Source: Nitrosomonas sp. Is79A3
GTDB taxonomy: Bacteria; Pseudomonadota; Gammaproteobacteria; Burkholderiales; Nitrosomonadaceae
NCBI RefSeq assembly: GCF_000219585.1
Contig: NC_015731.1
Span: 1,426,001-1,490,000, forward strand
Length of the DNA stretch: 64,000 nt
Direction of reading: 5' to 3'
The notes beneath the pieces were generated by a model. It did no database searches. It was not told the origin of the DNA and saw only the letters and a program-made list of their open reading frames with translations. Position 1 is the stretch's first letter, and every line of letters begins with the position of its first letter. The translations under genes were made by a program, and so were the position numbers. This document shows positions 35,648 through 45,499 of the stretch, piece after piece.

Positions 35648-36499
35648 ATGAGAAGAGTATTTGCTCGACTGTTTTTTCTGATTATTCCTGGCGTATTTTT
35701 ACTCAGCAGTTGTTCAAGTGTTTTCTATTATCCGAATAAAGGACGTTTGTACTACGATCCTAAAGCCGTGGGATATGCTCCTGAGGATATCTATTTCACC
35801 GATAACGCCCAAAGAAAGCTTCATGGCTGGTGGTTTCCCGCAGAAGAATCTCCGGCAAAGGCAACGATTATTTTTTTTCATGGCAATGCTGAGAACTTAA
35901 CTTCCCACTACTTGCATTTGGCCTGGATCACCGCTGAAGGCTATAACTTATTTATTTTTGATTATCCTGGATATGGGCTATCTGAAGGAGAACCTAACCC
36001 TAAAAGTTGTTTGGAGTCGGGTTACGCGGCATTGGATTGGGTGGTTAAAAATAAATCTCGAGAGGGCCCCATTATTATCTATGGTCAAAGTATGGGGGGT
36101 ATTGTTGCGCTACGTACTGCGATCGATAAGAAATCTGAGGTTAATTTAAAGCTCGTCGTTGTGGACAGTACCTTTGCGTCTTTTCAGCGCATTGCCAGAG
36201 TTAAACTGTCTCACAATTGGTTCACTTGGCCGATGCAACCACTCAGCTATGCTTTATTAAGCGATCATTGGGCGCCAGCAGATTTGAAATCTATTTCACC
36301 CATTCCTGTTCTTGTTATCCATGGGCAAAAAGATGCTGTTGTTGAGCCTGAGCTGGGTGAAAAGGTTTTTGAACAATTGGCTGAACCGAAAACCTTCTGG
36401 AGAATTCCGGATGGAACGCATACGGATGTGTTTTGGCGGCACGATCGCAAATATCGTGATGCGTTTTTATTATTTCTAGGAAATCTCGATAGGCCGTAG
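35648..36499 (+). CDS. alpha/beta-hydrolase lipoprotein (BEM46-like)
   Basis: A 283-aa membrane-anchored hydrolase. The lipobox LLSSC gives a lipidated Cys at about 22. The fold shows FFHGNAEN (oxyanion strand), YPGYGLSEG, nucleophile GQSMGG, acid in VIHGQKDAVV and catalytic His in PDGTHTDVF. Its closest relatives are BEM46/YfhR-type serine hydrolases of unknown substrate. It converges with the DUF4105 gene with 26 bases between. Confidence 0.8.
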   Translation: MRRVFARLFFLIIPGVFLLSSCSSVFYYPNKGRLYYDPKAVGYAPEDIYFTDNAQRKLHGWWFPAEESPAKATIIFFHGNAENLTSHYLHLAWITAEGYNLFIFDYPGYGLSEGEPNPKSCLESGYAALDWVVKNKSREGPIIIYGQSMGGIVALRTAIDKKSEVNLKLVVVDSTFASFQRIARVKLSHNWFTWPMQPLSYALLSDHWAPADLKSISPIPVLVIHGQKDAVVEPELGEKVFEQLAEPKTFWRIPDGTHTDVFWRHDRKYRDAFLLFLGNLDRP

Positions 36500-36525
36500 G
36501 AAGACTCTAAATTAGACTTGGCAGC

Positions 36526-38502
36526 TTAAAAGAAATAATTGACTGAAAATATTCCTTCATTATTATGATCATAGCGATTTAATTCCAGCCTTAGATCAAG
36601 ATCTTGTGATAGGGCATAGCGGGTTATAAAATGAGAAGTGAAAAAGCGCTTATTTTCACCCAGAATATAAACCTGATAACTGGCAGCAAGTTTGATTCTC
36701 AAATTTTTAGTTATATCGTAAAACGCGCCCGCTTCAACATCGCCACCTAACCGGTAATTTTCTTTCAAATGACTGGAAAATTCTGTTTTTAAGTCAACGA
36801 AAGAAAATAACAGCAGGGGTGAGAAAAAATCTGGCCGATAGGAAATACCTCTCCCATAACTGCTTTTGAAGGAATTACAATAATTACAGTCGTGGTCTCT
36901 CAGTGTGTCGATTTCCAGATCGGCGCGCCAGGAAAGTTTGGTAAACAAGGGATCGTAGGGGTTGAACGATGTAATAGAAAGAATTTTTGCCTGATCCAGT
37001 CTTAACCGCTCGGATTCTAAGTAATAGCGGAGCTTAAAGTCCATAAAAATGATTTCTGAGTTTTTGTCGTACCCCACATCTTTGGCCATTAAATCGTGGT
37101 AAGCCGGGCGATAGGCTAATTCTATGAAAGACTCATGGGAATTGAGTCCCATCCCTAAACGCAAGCGATCCGTACCGTGACCTTGGTCTGGCGGATTGGA
37201 GAAGCGCGTAATTTCACCATTCTCATCATCGCTAACCGGCAGGCGGCTTCTGGCTAACAAAACGGCATGCGGAATTTTTATTTCTTTGTCACTCTTTTCC
37301 TGCATGCTCTGATACTGGAGATAATCCATGTAGGCATTCAACAAAAGGGCCTGTGATTGAGTGGAAAGGTTACCGAAGGACGTGCTTTCTGGTGAGATTT
37401 CTCCTTTGATGATGCCTTGTAATATTCGCTTCTCATCATCGACCATCTTGAAACGCTTATGATTCATCTGGTTGAGCACCGCGGGCCGGTACACGACCTG
37501 TTTTACCAATCCTTCCTGCGCCATCACGACTTTTACCGTATCAGCCGGAATAACACTAAAAAAGAACGAATCTTTCAATCGCAGATTGGGATTGGCGATC
37601 TCTAACAAAGAAAGCACATGGTATGAGCAATTTTCTTGGAAATAATAATAATCAAAATAGGTTCCGCCCAATTCCCATAAGTGGAGAAGCATCATATTCA
37701 GCTGATCTTGGTTAAACTTAAGCTCATACTCCCAAAGATCGCGGCTTTCCCAATTATTGTATTCTTGCACCTTGGTGTAATAAGGGAAAATTGCAAATCG
37801 GCCCTGAAATGCGCCTATTAAACCTTTTAATGCATAAAGAAACCCATTGTCCGTATCCGGGATCGCGGCATAGTTTGCGCCATAGTTCATTAAATTATTA
37901 CCACTGCTCGTTCTCCGGCTATCAATGCGTATCAGGGTATGCCCAAACATGGATGCCGGATTATTCATGAAATAAGATGCAAATACTAATGTTACCCCGA
38001 CGGGATCTAAAGCTGTTAGCCAGCGGTCGAGCCGGTCACATGTTTGTATTTCCAGGCGCTGGGGATCGAATGCTAATTGTTGATTCAACCATTTGAAGCG
38101 GGCGGGAAAGTTGCACTGCGGATGCTCTTTGCCTTCTGCAATCTCGGTTAGCGGAACAAAGAAACTGGCTAGCGTCGCTAGCAGTTCTGATTCTGGATCG
38201 GTTTTCCCTTGTGGAGAATTAAAAAACTCCATGCCGTCGGCTTCACTGATCATGCCGCCGAATAGTGTCTTGTTATACTTTAATAATAAGTGCCAGACAC
38301 GTTCATCGGCTAGGTTTGTTTGCCTGGTTTGCTGTTGTAATTCAGCCAGATAATCAGTAGTGACCTGATATTTTGAATGAGCAGATACAGGAAATAAGCA
38401 AAACCAAAATAATAACCCAGCTACAAGACGAGCAGGCTGCACAAAGGAACCATAGAAGTGATAATAATATCGAAACGGATACAGGCTTTCACCTATATCC
38501 AT
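36526..38502 (-). CDS. DUF4105 (Lnb N-terminal-like) outer-membrane-associated protein
   Basis: A 658-aa exported protein. After an N-terminal signal region (about 25-42), the DUF4105 domain covers residues 120-330 (NPASMFGHTLIRIDS, YYFQENCSYHVLSLL with an NCS active-site-like Cys). The rest is beta-rich with alternating aromatic residues and ends in NYFF, an outer-membrane barrel-type terminus. The family pairs almost always with DUF3015, and here that gene lies 13 bases upstream in the same operon. The function is unknown; it is a putative cysteine-hydrolase-plus-barrel. Confidence 0.8.
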   Translation of the reverse strand: MDIGESLYPFRYYYHFYGSFVQPARLVAGLLFWFCLFPVSAHSKYQVTTDYLAELQQQTRQTNLADERVWHLLLKYNKTLFGGMISEADGMEFFNSPQGKTDPESELLATLASFFVPLTEIAEGKEHPQCNFPARFKWLNQQLAFDPQRLEIQTCDRLDRWLTALDPVGVTLVFASYFMNNPASMFGHTLIRIDSRRTSSGNNLMNYGANYAAIPDTDNGFLYALKGLIGAFQGRFAIFPYYTKVQEYNNWESRDLWEYELKFNQDQLNMMLLHLWELGGTYFDYYYFQENCSYHVLSLLEIANPNLRLKDSFFFSVIPADTVKVVMAQEGLVKQVVYRPAVLNQMNHKRFKMVDDEKRILQGIIKGEISPESTSFGNLSTQSQALLLNAYMDYLQYQSMQEKSDKEIKIPHAVLLARSRLPVSDDENGEITRFSNPPDQGHGTDRLRLGMGLNSHESFIELAYRPAYHDLMAKDVGYDKNSEIIFMDFKLRYYLESERLRLDQAKILSITSFNPYDPLFTKLSWRADLEIDTLRDHDCNYCNSFKSSYGRGISYRPDFFSPLLLFSFVDLKTEFSSHLKENYRLGGDVEAGAFYDITKNLRIKLAASYQVYILGENKRFFTSHFITRYALSQDLDLRLELNRYDHNNEGIFSVNYFF

Positions 38503-38515
38503 CTGCCATTTTTAC

Positions 38516-39028
38516 TTAATTTAATGCGGAAAGCTTGATATTGCAGGATTTTGCAAGTTTCGGATGATGCGTGAGTTGATTTTCAAGCTGATTCAGTAAT
38601 TCAGTTGAGGTTGTTTGATCATTCGCTACTAAATGATCGAATTTCTGCTGAACCATTTTACCGAATTCTTGATGACTGTCGGCGGGGCACTGATATAAGC
38701 TGGCGAGGGTATACAGATTCTCGCCTTTACCTTGCGCCATTTCCTTAACCAAACTGGTGTAATTCTCTTGCGCAAAAACTTCACGCTCTTTATTCATGCT
38801 TACTAATCCATGATCACCGCAGTTTGAAGTCCCGGATGTAATTCCAAAAGTCTGAGACCCTGATGTACCATTGGTTGTTGCAGCAAAGACTTGCTCTACA
38901 CCTGGTTTTGATCCAATAACCATCGAACCCAGTCCACAACCTGCTGCACCATATCCAGCGGCGAAAACAGAAGCAGGGAGTAAAAGTAAAGATGCTGTTG
39001 CTATTGCAATCACACTATGTCGCGCCAT
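38516..39028 (-). CDS. DUF3015 exported protein
   Basis: A 170-aa periplasmic protein. The ATG at 39028 has GGAGAG 4 bases upstream and gives a clean signal peptide (cleavage after VFA); longer starts add only poorly conserved residues. YGAAGCGLGSMVIGSKPG and TNGTSGSQTFGITSGTSNC are the family signatures, with three or four Cys for disulfides. It precedes DUF4105, its usual partner, by 13 bases. Confidence 0.85.
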   Translation of the reverse strand: MARHSVIAIATASLLLLPASVFAAGYGAAGCGLGSMVIGSKPGVEQVFAATTNGTSGSQTFGITSGTSNCGDHGLVSMNKEREVFAQENYTSLVKEMAQGKGENLYTLASLYQCPADSHQEFGKMVQQKFDHLVANDQTTSTELLNQLENQLTHHPKLAKSCNIKLSALN

Positions 39029-39305
39029 AATACTCTCCATAAAGTAGTGATATCGCTTCAAACCCAGATCAACGATCCAATAACTCAATAATGGTTTTAA
39101 AGCACCAAATTTTAAGTCAAAAATATCAAGAAAATGCTCTAGAAAAAAACCTTTTCACTAGAACAAGATCGAATGTACTGAACGTCTCTTAGGTTGTCAA
39201 ATACTATATTTATTCTTGTCAAGAGCCGAATAACTGTCCGGACTTGCTTGTATTTGGTATTTGGTCTTTGGATTTGCGCTCCGGATTCTTTTGCTGCAAA
39301 GATTG

Positions 39306-40265
39306 TTATTTACTGCCTGGAATAGGGCGGCGCGTTTCTGTATCCAGAAATTGTTGCAAATACGGAAGTAACAGCGATGGCTTCTCTTCTTGAACCGCGT
39401 GACCAACATCATCAAGAACAACCAACTTTGAATTGGGAAGATCCGCATGCAGGCGTTCACCAATCGCCAATGGCACGATTTCATCCTCCTTGCTCCACAC
39501 AATCAAAGTGGGGATAGTCAAGTTGGCATAATTGCCGGAGAATTGTTGCAGGTCGGTAGGCAGCATTTGCCGTGCAGTGGTTAGTGTCGCGTATTTTGCA
39601 TTGGGTTTGTCCAGGTTGCCGGCGTAATGCTCTATGGCACTTTGCGGAATCAGTGCATCATTGAAATATACTTTCTTTAGCAGGCTTTTCACCTGAATCG
39701 TGTTTGGGATCGTGTAGATCAATAGTGGCCCGAGTACGGGAGTAGCAAGCAACTCTACGAAATCTGGAAGATCCTGCGGGTAGGCAATGCTGTCAATCAA
39801 TACCAGGCTGTTCTGTAGATTCGGATGCGATGATGCTAAATATACCGAAGTAACCAGGGCCACACCACCACCGTAGGAATGTCCGATAATGTGGATGTTC
39901 TGCAGGTTATTTTCGACGATGAAATTTCTTACCAATCTGGCCTGTTCGTAAACGGAATATAAATCGTCGCGCGGTTTTGGGGATTCGCCGAAGCCTTTCA
40001 GATCAATGGTGATTACGCGGTATTTCTGGGCCAGAGGTGCAATAATATGCCGCCAACTATAGCTGCTGGCACCGAAACCGTGGATAAGTAGCACGGGATT
40101 GCCTTCCCCAATGCTGCTGGATGCCAACTGCAGCTCATTCACTTTATCCGGGTTACGATAGTGTGACCAATCCGGAATATTTTTATCCATGACCGCGCAG
40201 CCACCAAAACTAAAAATCACAGACCAAAGTACAAGAGCGAGCGCTTTCGTCGAGAAATTTTTCAT
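39306..40265 (-). CDS. alpha/beta-hydrolase lipoprotein
   Basis: A 319-aa exported hydrolase with a lipobox SFGGC (Cys23). Motifs: LLIHGFGASSYSW (oxyanion), DLKGFGESPKP, nucleophile GHSYGG, acid in VWSKEDEIVP and catalytic His in DDVGHAVQ. It belongs to the broad haloalkane-dehalogenase/epoxide-hydrolase-like group. The preceding gene's stop overlaps its start by one base (TAATG), so the pair is co-translated. Substrate unknown. Confidence 0.78.
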   Translation of the reverse strand: MKNFSTKALALVLWSVIFSFGGCAVMDKNIPDWSHYRNPDKVNELQLASSSIGEGNPVLLIHGFGASSYSWRHIIAPLAQKYRVITIDLKGFGESPKPRDDLYSVYEQARLVRNFIVENNLQNIHIIGHSYGGGVALVTSVYLASSHPNLQNSLVLIDSIAYPQDLPDFVELLATPVLGPLLIYTIPNTIQVKSLLKKVYFNDALIPQSAIEHYAGNLDKPNAKYATLTTARQMLPTDLQQFSGNYANLTIPTLIVWSKEDEIVPLAIGERLHADLPNSKLVVLDDVGHAVQEEKPSLLLPYLQQFLDTETRRPIPGSK

Positions 40266-40666
40266 TATTTAAGAGACCGAATCAGCATAACCATGTCAAA
40301 TATTCCGCCGGCAACAAAAGCGAATACGCCAAAAGCAGGGAGTATTGCGATAATCATACAGGCCGATTTCAAATGTTTGGCTTCGGTATTGTCTTCAATC
40401 TTCATGTGGCGTGGAATCGATAAAATCACGTAAAATATCAAACCAAGGAAGATAGTGTTTCCGATGGTAAGCGGGAGGAGATTGGTAAAATAGATTTCTA
40501 GCGGGCCAAGTGTTTGATCACTGCAGTATCCGCACCTATCGACCAACTCGAACATAATGTCACGTCGCGCATTAATGATCTCAAAGAAACTCAAAGTGGT
40601 GCTGACAGCTCCCCATAATGCTGCCAATAGTACAATGGGGAGGCCCAGTTTATTGATGTCGCTCAT
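40265..40666 (-). CDS. small integral membrane protein, unknown
   Basis: A 133-aa protein with three likely transmembrane helices (8-28, 62-85, 104-127). It has a CGYC pair in the first loop that could form a disulfide or bind metal. It is not recognised. It overlaps the downstream hydrolase by one base, so the two are probably functionally linked at the envelope. Confidence 0.6.
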   Translation of the reverse strand: MSDINKLGLPIVLLAALWGAVSTTLSFFEIINARRDIMFELVDRCGYCSDQTLGPLEIYFTNLLPLTIGNTIFLGLIFYVILSIPRHMKIEDNTEAKHLKSACMIIAILPAFGVFAFVAGGIFDMVMLIRSLK

Positions 40667-40793
40667 GTTAGATCTCCTTTTTTAGCAAAACATCAGGCTT
40701 ATTAAACAGGAGTGTGCTTTTCTATGCCGATGCTAACTGAAAACTGATCGATTTTGTTAGAATCAAATTGGATTGATACGCCCAGTATCAATA

Positions 40794-42041
40794 TCAGGTT
40801 GTCTTTACACGCTCCTTGCCAGTTGCAGCTTCCCAGCAAGCATCGAAGTTTGCTTCAACTCTGGCGATGAGGGTGGAGTCAAGGTGCCCGATAGCAGTCA
40901 TTCGTGCAAGCACTGCACGAACACCGTCCGGTCCGGCTGTCGGACGATAGGGGCGGTCTTGTGCCATTGCTTGAAAAACGTCTGCTACTGCAACAATCCG
41001 TGCCTGTATGGGGATTTCGCCATCGTGCCGGTGGAAAGGGTAGCCATTACCGGTAATTGATTCATGATGGAACGAAGCCCATTCGGCGACTTGATCAAAG
41101 GCCCGGACACGCCGTAAGATTTGCCACGTCTCAAATGTATGACGCTCGATTACAGCAAATTCAGCTTCGTTGAGCGGTCCAGGCTTGTCAAGCACTTCGT
41201 CCGGAACGCGGAGCTTGCCAATGTCATGAAGGAGACCGGCAATCTCCAGTAGTTCGCAATCCTTGGCGGGTAATCCAGAGAGCTGTCCAAGAAGGCGCGA
41301 CAGACGGGACACCCCGATTGAGTGCTCGGCTGTGAATCTGCTTTTATCGTCTACAATTCGAGCAAAGATTTTTGCCAGTTGCATGAGTTCAGGGCTCGTT
41401 AGCTCGCGGGTGTCGGCAAAATGTAAAACGGTCTCGTTGATTTGCCGCTCGAGATGATGCGATTCCAGTGTGAGCCAAAATGCCTCACTGGCAGATGTTT
41501 CCAGAAATGCCTTCACCAGGGCAGGATCGAAGAAGCTTCCCGAAAGAGCCGCTATGCGTGTGAGGATGGATTTGCGGGCGAGGAGCAGATCGGAATCCTG
41601 GTGCTGCGCGACGAGTGCATCGACACGATCAGTGAGATGAATCAGGTTTGAGAGAAGGAATATTCCGGGTTTTATCTCTTGACGAAGAGGACTTTCCCAG
41701 TGGGTGTGATGGTGGAGAATCAACTCTGCCAAATTGGCAAAAGGCTCGAAATCATACATCAATTTGTAGCCACGTTCGCAATGCTCGCGTGACCCGGCCC
41801 AGTCAAGTTCATTAACCAGGCGTTTGTGTGTCTCCGAAGAGGAGACGCCGCAGTCATGGATTAATGCGGCACGGAACAACTCGCGCTGCCATGATTCTTC
41901 GATTCCAAAGGCGCGAGCTGTTTCCAAAGCCATGAATGCGACACGCTTTCCATGCTGGAGAACAGTGATGCCGACCAAATCGACCGCATCAGAAATAGCG
42001 AGCGTTGCTTCGCCTAAATCAACACGGTTGGAATTAACCAT
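40794..42041 (-). CDS. tandem HD / HD-GYP protein (c-di-GMP phosphodiesterase-like)
   Basis: A 415-aa protein with two HD folds. The N-terminal one has HGKRVA and LIHDCG (His62-Asp63) with HHHTHW, but lacks the GYP loop. The C-terminal HD-GYP has LLHDIGK (His272-Asp273), HHE at 325-327, GNGYP at 331-335 and ADVFQAMAQDRPYRP. HD-GYP proteins hydrolyse cyclic di-GMP to GMP and so affect motility and biofilm. No signal peptide or sensor domain is seen. The start has no strong ribosome site. Confidence 0.85.
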   Translation of the reverse strand: MVNSNRVDLGEATLAISDAVDLVGITVLQHGKRVAFMALETARAFGIEESWQRELFRAALIHDCGVSSSETHKRLVNELDWAGSREHCERGYKLMYDFEPFANLAELILHHHTHWESPLRQEIKPGIFLLSNLIHLTDRVDALVAQHQDSDLLLARKSILTRIAALSGSFFDPALVKAFLETSASEAFWLTLESHHLERQINETVLHFADTRELTSPELMQLAKIFARIVDDKSRFTAEHSIGVSRLSRLLGQLSGLPAKDCELLEIAGLLHDIGKLRVPDEVLDKPGPLNEAEFAVIERHTFETWQILRRVRAFDQVAEWASFHHESITGNGYPFHRHDGEIPIQARIVAVADVFQAMAQDRPYRPTAGPDGVRAVLARMTAIGHLDSTLIARVEANFDACWEAATGKERVKTT

Positions 42042-42610
42042 CTTTTCGACACACGTGCCGACCTAAAAGCCGAGAAAGTGGCAATTTTTGTTTTGATAGA
42101 ATTTTATGATTCATAGGTGGAGATCTCGCCGTTTTTTGCCCAGAATGTGTTGCAGTCTGGCTAGGCTCTCAAGATGAATGTGTAAGATGACTATGAGATT
42201 GTTCATGCATGTTCGCGCCGACATTCATGGACTTTCACGTTATTCATATTTATTTTGCAGCTTACACTACTTCTTCTCAATGAAACAACAAGTCATTGCG
42301 GCAAATTTTCTGTTTATGTCTATAGTGCCAATCCTGAACGGAGAATAACCAAGCCGAAATCGATACTTCTTTAATATTGACTCTATCGTAAAGCATGTTT
42401 TGAAATTGAACGATGATACCCATCCATGATCGTCAGATTTGTCACATTCTATCCATGTAAATGGCGCATTAGCGTAAAGAGATTCCTTGATAGGGCTTGA
42501 TTTGTGTTCAGTCAGCATTCAGCCCAAAGGTTACACAATGAAACCGGAATATCAATATTGATTTGGTATTTATTGCGTTATAAACGCGTGATTTATTGTG
42601 GAGGTACTTT
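42042..42610. other. 569-base region without a supported gene
   Basis: Divergent spacer between the HD-GYP gene and the lipoprotein gene. An 83-codon minus-strand ORF (42267-42518) has no ribosome site and unusual composition, and I do not accept it. The right end carries the TGGAGGT ribosome site of the next gene. No repeat is obvious. Confidence 0.4.
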
Positions 42611-42898
42611 ATGTATGCCAGAAGAATTCTTACCCTTTTTGCTGTAATTGGAATTCTTTTTCTGAATGGATGTGTGGCTACCCCGTATTATGGAGGTGGA
42701 TATTATAGAGGTGCTGCATATGGTTACGGATATCAGCCATCATTTTATGTAAATCAAGGCTACGTAGGCGGATATAGGCACTTCGATAGTGGACATAGGT
42801 ATTTCGATAGCGGCCATAAACACTTCATTGGCGGGCATAGGCACTCCGGTGGAGAGCATCGGGGCGGCAGCCATAGAGGTGGTCATCATCATAGATGA
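42611..42898 (+). CDS. small His/Gly-rich lipoprotein with tandem repeats
   Basis: A 95-aa protein beginning at ATG 42611 (GGAGG 7 bases upstream; the ATG-like start five codons earlier is inside that site). The lipobox FLNGC marks lipidation. The mature part is Tyr/Gly-rich, then a run of 8-residue repeats of the type GYRHFDSGH, HRYFDSGHK, HKHFIGGHR, ending HRGGSHRGGHHHR with 14 His in about 45 residues. The composition suggests metal (Ni, Cu, Zn) binding or a surface coat. No homolog is recognised. Confidence 0.7.
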   Translation: MYARRILTLFAVIGILFLNGCVATPYYGGGYYRGAAYGYGYQPSFYVNQGYVGGYRHFDSGHRYFDSGHKHFIGGHRHSGGEHRGGSHRGGHHHR

Positions 42899-43017
42899 AA
42901 GTGATTTAATTCTATTGATCACATTAATGACAATGAGTTTTAAGTCTATTATTTTCCGGAGAAAGTATTGCTCAAAATTATTGATCAGTTCTGGCTCAGC
43001 TTAATTGCTATCAATCA

Positions 43018-43764
43018 TTACAAAACATGAAAAATACCAATAAGTGAAGCGCCTCCAATTGCATATATGAACGGACTATCCCAGGTATGCGGAGAAAAAG
43101 CTTCAGCCAAAGTAATCAGAATTGGTATTGTGAGTAGAGCGGTAATTAGCTGGATTGAATTGAAATATTGATGAAACGCTAATATTGCGATAAAAGTTGT
43201 CACAAATACGCAAGCACTGCCGACATAACTACGGACATATCTTTCTTTAGTAAATAATGCGTAGGTTGTATATTTTCGTTTCCCATATCTTATACCGATT
43301 GGTTCTGCAAGGCCGTCACCGACACCATTGGCTATAATTATGATCATAATTAGCGGAAGCATATCGTGACTTTCGAAGTAAGCTAACATTGGGATAAGCA
43401 CTAAAAAACTTGCGATAAATTGTGTATAAAGCCAAGTAAGTGTCAGCGGTCTATCTTCTGGTCTGTCAAACGAGTGAAACATCACAAGAAGAGGCTTAAT
43501 TCTATTTCGCAATGGCGCGATAAAAAATGTCAGAAAAATAAAGGCGCACACCATATCCATAAAGAATGTTGCTGCACTATATTTATATTCAATGAATGAC
43601 GACAGTAAAGTCGGGAGAAAGAAGAATGCGAAATGATTTATTTTTCGTGTGTAGTTAACTTTAAAATCTCGATGTATTACTAATAACCCACTTGCATAAT
43701 GGATTAAAAAGAGTAATGCGTAAAAAAAAGCGTGATGCAACCAATATTCGAAGGGGATACTCAT
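43018..43764 (-). CDS. dolichol/phytol kinase-like integral membrane protein
   Basis: A 248-aa protein with seven to eight hydrophobic helices. The segment ANGVGDGLAEPIGIRYGKRKY followed by RSYVGSACVF and LAEAFSPHTWDSPF matches the CTP-dependent polyprenol (dolichol, phytol) kinase / phosphatidate cytidylyltransferase-like superfamily. The motif GDGLAEP contains the acid-rich nucleotide site. A role in isoprenoid or lipid alcohol phosphorylation is likely, but the substrate cannot be given. Its start follows a POT pseudogene region and it is probably separately transcribed. Confidence 0.65.
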   Translation of the reverse strand: MSIPFEYWLHHAFFYALLFLIHYASGLLVIHRDFKVNYTRKINHFAFFFLPTLLSSFIEYKYSAATFFMDMVCAFIFLTFFIAPLRNRIKPLLVMFHSFDRPEDRPLTLTWLYTQFIASFLVLIPMLAYFESHDMLPLIMIIIIANGVGDGLAEPIGIRYGKRKYTTYALFTKERYVRSYVGSACVFVTTFIAILAFHQYFNSIQLITALLTIPILITLAEAFSPHTWDSPFIYAIGGASLIGIFHVL

Positions 43765-43870
43765 TTTTCTTCCGAAGCTTTGATTTCAGCTAAATTAAAT
43801 TTGCTACAGCGTAGCCGAAAGCATAACGATGATTGACAATCTGACCAATTTTATATCGATGTGAGCACAA

Positions 43871-44215
43871 TTATTGTATGTCGTGCATCATCTTTTGTAA
43901 TGTTTTGGTGAGTACAAATAAAATCACGGATGCGAGTCCGGATATAATTACGAAAATCAAGAAAAACTCATATAAGATTATGATTTAGAAGCCTAAAAAT
44001 TTTGTAACTGTAGGCAGTGCCGGATCGGGGTACAAAGAACTTAAAATTCCTGCAAATTTACTTGCTGCTGCAGTTGATAAAAACCACACACCCATTAACA
44101 ATGAAGCAAATTTGTCCGGTGATAATTTTACAACCATCGCTAAGCCAATTGGCGATAAGCACAATTCGCCAATGGTATGCAATAAATACAAGCTAAATAA
44201 CCAGGGCAATCGGGC
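43871..44215 (-). pseudogene. C-terminal remnant of a POT-family peptide transporter
   Basis: PWLFSLYLLHTIGELCLSPI and LLMGVWFLSTAAASKFAG match the late helices of proton-dependent oligopeptide transporters. The 5' part is lost at about 44216, where an ISAs1 remnant begins. An in-frame TAA at 43985-43987 interrupts the tail, but the same frame continues as LYEFFLIFVIISGLASVILF to a further stop at 43871. So the fragment is both truncated and mutated. Confidence 0.8.
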
Positions 44216-45125
44216 TTAAATTACTCCAATAATGCGGAGCAAATAATCATTATTCCAACCGGCCTTTAATCGTTTTATTTTTACACCGACTTTTGATATT
44301 TTTTCTTTATTTATCAGGTTTAAAGCAATATGTCTGATAGTGGCAAGATTGGCTGCACTATGGCCTTTGCGTGTCCGGTTGCTATCTTCATCAAAAGCAA
44401 TATCAAGCACCCAATGTAAATTGTTCTCGATAGCCCAATGAGCGCGAACAGCATGTTCCAGTTTAGCCGGATTATTGGCGCTCAGACTACTGATGAAATA
44501 ACGCGTTTCCCCGGTGATTCTATTTTCTGATTCTCTTGTTGCTGTAACCGCAATGATACTTTGTAGTCCTGCCCAAGCATGACGTTCTTTTAACCATGCG
44601 ATCTCATCTGTCACACAGATAGTACGTGTTTCAATGCGTCCATGATCCCCATCAACAGTCACCATGGCGGCTTCAGGCGATAACTGCGAGGTAAAATACG
44701 TGGCAACATCTTCATGTAAGTTACCCTGGTTGCCCTTCAGGCTCAAGACATAATCGCCACCTTGTTGAATAATCTGCTGAGCAATTCTTTTCTGGCAACC
44801 CATGGCATCAACTGTAATCACACTTCCTGCAATATTCAGTCGCGATAACAGCTTGGGAATGGCCGTAATTTCATTGGATTTATTGTCCACTTTAACCTGA
44901 CCCAAGACCAGGCTATTGTGCTGCGCCCATGCACTGACCATATGGATAGCTGCCTTTCTTGAAGCCTTATCAATGCTACGCCTTAAGCATTTACCATCAA
45001 TTGCAATGACTTCTCCTTCAGTCAGACTGGCTAAGTCAGACACCCAGTTGGAAAAACACTCGCCAAACTGTTCATTGTCTATCGCTGCAAAAACATCTCC
45101 AAAGGTATCATTCGCGGGTATCCCA
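44216..45125 (-). pseudogene. ISAs1-family transposase remnant (N-terminus lost)
   Basis: About 300 residues of an ISAs1-type DDE transposase: FSNWVSDLASLTEGEVIAIDGKCLRRS-type beginning, VITVDAMGCQ, DYVLSLKGNQ, HGRIETR, AIENNLHWVLDIAFDEDSNR, and tail NDYLLRIIGVI. Its N-terminal 70 or so residues are missing because another element begins at 45126. The apparent frame upstream of 45125 is the antisense of that element, not transposase. Not functional. Confidence 0.8.
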
Positions 45126-45175
45126 TGAATCGCCCCGGGTTTTGAGGAGGCTCCAAATCTTGAGAGAATGGAGCG

Positions 45176-45499
45176 ATGAACAAAACAAACAAATATTCCC
45201 CCGAAGTAAAAGAACGAGCAGTCCGCCTGGTGCAAGAGCATCGCAGTGAGTACCCTTCGCTGTGGGCGACGATAGAATCGATTGCGCCCAAGATCGGCTG
45301 CGCGCCGCCGACATTGCATGATTGGGTAAAGAAGCACGAGATCGACACAGGCCTACGAGATGGCATCACCAGTGAAGAGCGCGAACGCATCAAAGCACTG
45401 GAGCGTGAGGTCAAGGAATTACGTCGCGCCAATGAAATTCTGAAACTGGCCAGTGCTTTTTTCGCCCAGGCGGAGCTCGACCGCAAACTCAAATCCTGA
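45176..45499 (+). CDS. IS3-family transposase OrfA
   Basis: A 107-aa DNA-binding protein. [17 protein letters not shown] and WVKKHE form the helix-turn-helix; a leucine-zipper-like helix ([20 protein letters not shown]) follows. It normally regulates transposition or fuses with OrfB by -1 frameshifting. Confidence 0.9.
   Translation: MNKTNKYSPEVKERAVRLVQEHRSEYPSLWATIESIAPKIGCAPPTLHDWVKKHEIDTGLRDGITSEERERIKALEREVKELRRANEILKLASAFFAQAELDRKLKS

Noticed and set aside
42267..42518. 83-codon minus-strand ORF
   Set aside because: No ribosome site, no recognisable family and a position in a plain spacer. Its length is within what chance gives in AT-rich DNA.
44219..45125. ISAs1 transposase as an active element
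   Set aside because: Its N-terminus and left end are missing.
45126..45337. Apparent N-terminal extension of the ISAs1 transposase
   Set aside because: The sequence is the reverse strand of the IS3-type element starting at 45126, so it is not transposase.
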